A stretch of DNA of 6,447 bases from Pseudofrankia asymbiotica (lineage in GTDB: Bacteria > Actinomycetota > Actinomycetes > Frankiales > Frankiaceae), in the NCBI RefSeq assembly GCF_001983105.1, contig NZ_MOMC01000040.1, forward strand, positions 869 through 7,315, in the 5' to 3' direction. Below are positions 4,986-6,447 of the stretch, one piece after another. How positions within the stretch are numbered: position 1 is the first letter of the stretch; the number at the start of each line of letters is the position of its first letter. The notes beneath the pieces were generated by a model. It was not told the origin of the DNA, did not search any database, and saw nothing but the letters and a program-made list of their open reading frames with translations. The position numbers and the translations under genes were made by a program.

Positions 4986-5938
4986 CCGCGGTCGCGCCGG
5001 AGGGGCGCCCACTGCTGCGGCTGGAGGCGCGCAACGCGGCGACGCCGATCGAGCGCAAGCCGCCGTGGATCCGCACCCGGCTGCGTACCGGGCCGGAGTA
5101 CACCGACATCAAGAACCTGGTCCGCGCCGAAGGCCTGCACACGGTGTGCGAGGAGGCCGGCTGCCCCAACATCTACGAGTGCTGGGAGGACCGGGAGGCG
5201 ACGTTCCTCATCGGCGGTGATGTCTGTACCCGCCGGTGTGACTTCTGCCAGATCGACTCCGGCCGGCCGACTCCGCTCGACCGGGACGAGCCCCGCCGGG
5301 TGGCCGAGTCGGTGCGCACGATGGGCCTGCGCTACGCGACCATCACCGGCGTCGCGCGCGACGACCTGCCCGACGGCGGCTCCTGGCTGTACGCCCAGAC
5401 GGTCCGCGCCGTGCACGAGCTGTCGCCTGGCACCGGGGTCGAGGTGCTGATCCCCGACTTCGGCGGCCGTCCCGAGCAGCTGGCCGAGGTGTTCGGGGCC
5501 GCCCCCGAGGTGCTGGCGCACAACGTCGAGACCGTTCCCCGGATCTTCAAGCGGATCCGGCCGGCGTTCCGTTACGAGCGCTCGCTGGAGGTCATCAGCG
5601 CCGCCCGCGCGGCGGGGCTGGTGACGAAGTCGAACCTGATCCTCGGGCTCGGGGAGACCGACGACGAGATCGAGACGGCGATGGCCGACCTGGTCGCCGC
5701 CGGCTGCGACCTGCTGACCGTCACCCAGTACCTGCGGCCCACCCCGCGTCACCACCCGGTGGAGCGCTGGGTCCGGCCGGAGGAGTTCGTCGCGTGGGCG
5801 GGGCGCGGCGAACAGCTGGGCTTCGCCGGGGTGCTCGCCGGCCCGCTCGTCCGCTCGTCCTACCGCGCCGGCCGCCTCTACCAGCAGGCGATCGCGGCCC
5901 GCGGCCAGTCCCCGGCAGCGGTGTCCAAGCCCGCCTGA
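4982..5938 (+). CDS. lipA: Lipoyl synthase LipA, radical SAM enzyme
   Basis: The 318-residue enzyme inserts two sulfurs into protein-bound octanoyl groups to make lipoyl groups, finishing the pathway begun by LipB. The auxiliary cluster motif CX4CX5C is Cys56, Cys61, Cys67 ([12 protein letters not shown]). The radical SAM motif CX3CX2C is Cys82, Cys86, Cys89 (CTRRCDFC). The C-terminal RSSY (291-294) supplies the Ser ligand to the auxiliary cluster, which is consumed as sulfur donor. [10 protein letters not shown] (124-133) and [10 protein letters not shown] (221-230) are further family motifs. Length is typical and no key residue is missing. The GTG start overlaps the lipB stop by 4 bases with only a weak GGCGG-type site inside lipB, so translation probably depends on lipB. 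No clear terminator follows directly. Confidence 0.98.
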   Translation: MTAVAPEGRPLLRLEARNAATPIERKPPWIRTRLRTGPEYTDIKNLVRAEGLHTVCEEAGCPNIYECWEDREATFLIGGDVCTRRCDFCQIDSGRPTPLDRDEPRRVAESVRTMGLRYATITGVARDDLPDGGSWLYAQTVRAVHELSPGTGVEVLIPDFGGRPEQLAEVFGAAPEVLAHNVETVPRIFKRIRPAFRYERSLEVISAARAAGLVTKSNLILGLGETDDEIETAMADLVAAGCDLLTVTQYLRPTPRHHPVERWVRPEEFVAWAGRGEQLGFAGVLAGPLVRSSYRAGRLYQQAIAARGQSPAAVSKPA

Positions 5939-6237
5939 CGGACCACCCGCTCGGGACAGCCCACTCGGACCTCTCAGCCGGGGCCAACCGGCACCGTCGG
6001 ATGACCGGCGCGTCACCGCTTGGCCGGCGCCGGCACAGCGCACGGGCCACCTTGGTGTCGGTGCTGGGGTCGGGCTTTGCCTCGAAGGCGGCCTTCCTCC
6101 AGGCGCGCCTTGATGGGGGTGAGGAAGCGGCCGCGTCGGCGCCGTCAGACGACCCGATGGTCGTCGGTCGGCGACAGGATGACCGAGCGCGGCCGAAACC
6201 GCTTCCCGGGCCCGCTCCGCGGCGCCTGCACCGAGCG
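5939..6237. other. Gene-free stretch after lipA; possible decayed coding remnant
   Basis: I see no convincing gene. On the minus strand, about 6050-6110, a frame reading AFEAKPDPSTDTKVARAL has codon use like real genes here, but it runs into the antisense of lipA without a sensible start or end. It may be a remnant or chance. Small inverted repeats are present: a 12-base palindrome GCCGGCGCCGGC (6023-6034), and GACGACC/GGTCGTC with a CGAT loop (6148-6165). In several actinomycetes a DUF4191 gene follows lipA; none is visible here. Confidence 0.4.
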
Positions 6238-6263
6238 GCCGGTCGCCGGAGCCGGCGACCGGC
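6238..6263. terminator. Very stable 12-bp hairpin, terminator-like
   Basis: GCCGGTCGCCGG (6238-6249) and CCGGCGACCGGC (6252-6263) are perfect inverted copies with an AG between them, so the real loop is 4 bases or more after fraying. It lies 300 bases after the lipA stop. There is no T-tract on either strand. It may end lipBA transcription or insulate it from the regulatory region to the right. Confidence 0.4.
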
Positions 6264-6284
6264 GGGGGCGGAGCGTCAGCCCTG

Positions 6285-6303
6285 ATCTGATGGCGCATCA
6301 GAT
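6285..6303. promoter_or_regulatory. Operator-like inverted repeat ATCTGATG-GCG-CATCAGAT
   Basis: Perfect 8-bp arms flank GCG in an AT-richer patch, with TGATC and GATCA just outside. The same octamer CATCAGAT returns at 6385-6392 inside the promoter listed at 6380-6408. Three copies near one promoter are what a dimeric repressor or activator site would look like. The regulator is not in the window. Confidence 0.45.
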
Positions 6304-6375
6304 GATCAATATAGGGATCGACGGAGGATCGCCCCTCAGTAGGCAGGATCCGCGATCCGTGCGGCGGCGTAATCC

Positions 6376-6447
6376 ATGATTGACCATCAGATTCAGCGTG
6401 GATACGGTTCCCGTCCACCGGAGCCGGCGACGTGGGCTCCGGTGAGG
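6376..6447 (+). CDS. Possible start of a gene running off the right edge
   Basis: An ATG at 6376 opens 24 codons that remain open at the edge (MIDHQIQRGYGSRPPEPATW at its start). The Pro-rich start resembles N-termini of RDD-family membrane proteins, which commonly lie between lipA and glnA in actinomycetes; this is a weak inference from context. No ribosome binding site precedes the ATG, and the promoter at 6380-6408 lies inside the frame, so if that promoter is used the true start is later. GTG 6442 is in frame. Confidence 0.2.
   Translation, partial: MIDHQIQRGYGSRPPEPATWAPVR
6380..6408 (+). promoter_or_regulatory. Sigma-70-type promoter for a gene beyond the right edge
   Basis: TTGACC (6380-6385) and TACGGT (6403-6408) are 17 bases apart, a good actinobacterial match. 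The start would be near 6415, directly before the hairpin at 6416-6444. The spacer holds CATCAGAT, so a factor binding there would affect polymerase directly. Confidence 0.5.
6416..6444. repeat. 10-bp inverted repeat at the right edge
   Basis: CACCGGAGCC (6416-6425) and GGCTCCGGTG (6435-6444) are exact inverted copies with a 9-base loop. It would form a hairpin at the extreme 5' end of a transcript from the promoter at 6380-6408. Its left part shares the 14-mer CCGGAGCCGGCGAC with the hairpin at 6238-6263. Confidence 0.5.

Noticed and set aside
4715..6418. 567-codon minus-strand frame
   Set aside because: It is antisense to nearly all of lipA and part of lipB. Long antisense frames are usual in GC-rich coding DNA.

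Overview
The window is very GC-rich, with strongly GC-biased third codon positions in its clear genes, frequent GTG/TTG starts and 4-base stop/start overlaps. This points to a high-GC actinomycete. The mix of a membrane-anchored kinase-like protein, a peptidase E homologue and a lipB-lipA pair would fit a Frankia-like genome, but the genus is a guess that cannot be proven from this sequence alone.

Layout from left to right. (1) Bases 1-318: minus-strand genes leaving the left edge. There is a partial Q/P/A-rich open frame starting at TTG 118, preceded by a 40-codon small ORF with a textbook ribosome binding site whose stop overlaps that TTG. (2) Bases 319-1149: about 830 bases without a convincing protein gene. 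They open with an AT-rich promoter region. A near-consensus plus-strand promoter (333-361) points into a stretch rich in potential RNA stems, ending in a terminator-like hairpin (688-710). A second hairpin (1031-1054) is placed to end the next minus-strand gene. (3) Bases 1150-3126, minus: a 658-residue membrane protein with a degenerate, probably catalytically dead kinase-like domain, a low-complexity linker containing a hexanucleotide repeat, one membrane helix and an extracytoplasmic C-terminal domain. (4) Bases 3127-3447: the divergent intergenic region, with a perfect DnaA-box-like 9-mer and a perfect 11-bp hairpin. (5) Bases 3448-4179, plus: a peptidase E (family S51) homologue. (6) Bases 4180-4283: a near-perfect 16-bp inverted repeat next to a probable -10 element for lipB. 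(7) Bases 4284-5938, plus: lipB and lipA, overlapping by GTGA. (8) Bases 5939-6447: no convincing gene, but several hairpins, an operator-like octamer present three times, and a good plus-strand promoter at the right edge, presumably serving a gene beyond the window.

Functionally the core is the lipoate synthesis operon: LipB moves octanoyl from acyl carrier protein to lipoyl domains and LipA inserts two sulfurs. The peptidase lies upstream in the same direction, but a palindrome and a probable promoter separate it from lipB, so lipBA is likely its own unit. I did not find a clearly new multi-gene system. The most interesting signals are regulatory: the palindrome at lipB, the repeated octamer at the right-edge promoter, the promoter plus structured region at 333-712, and the chain of overlapping small ORFs at the left.
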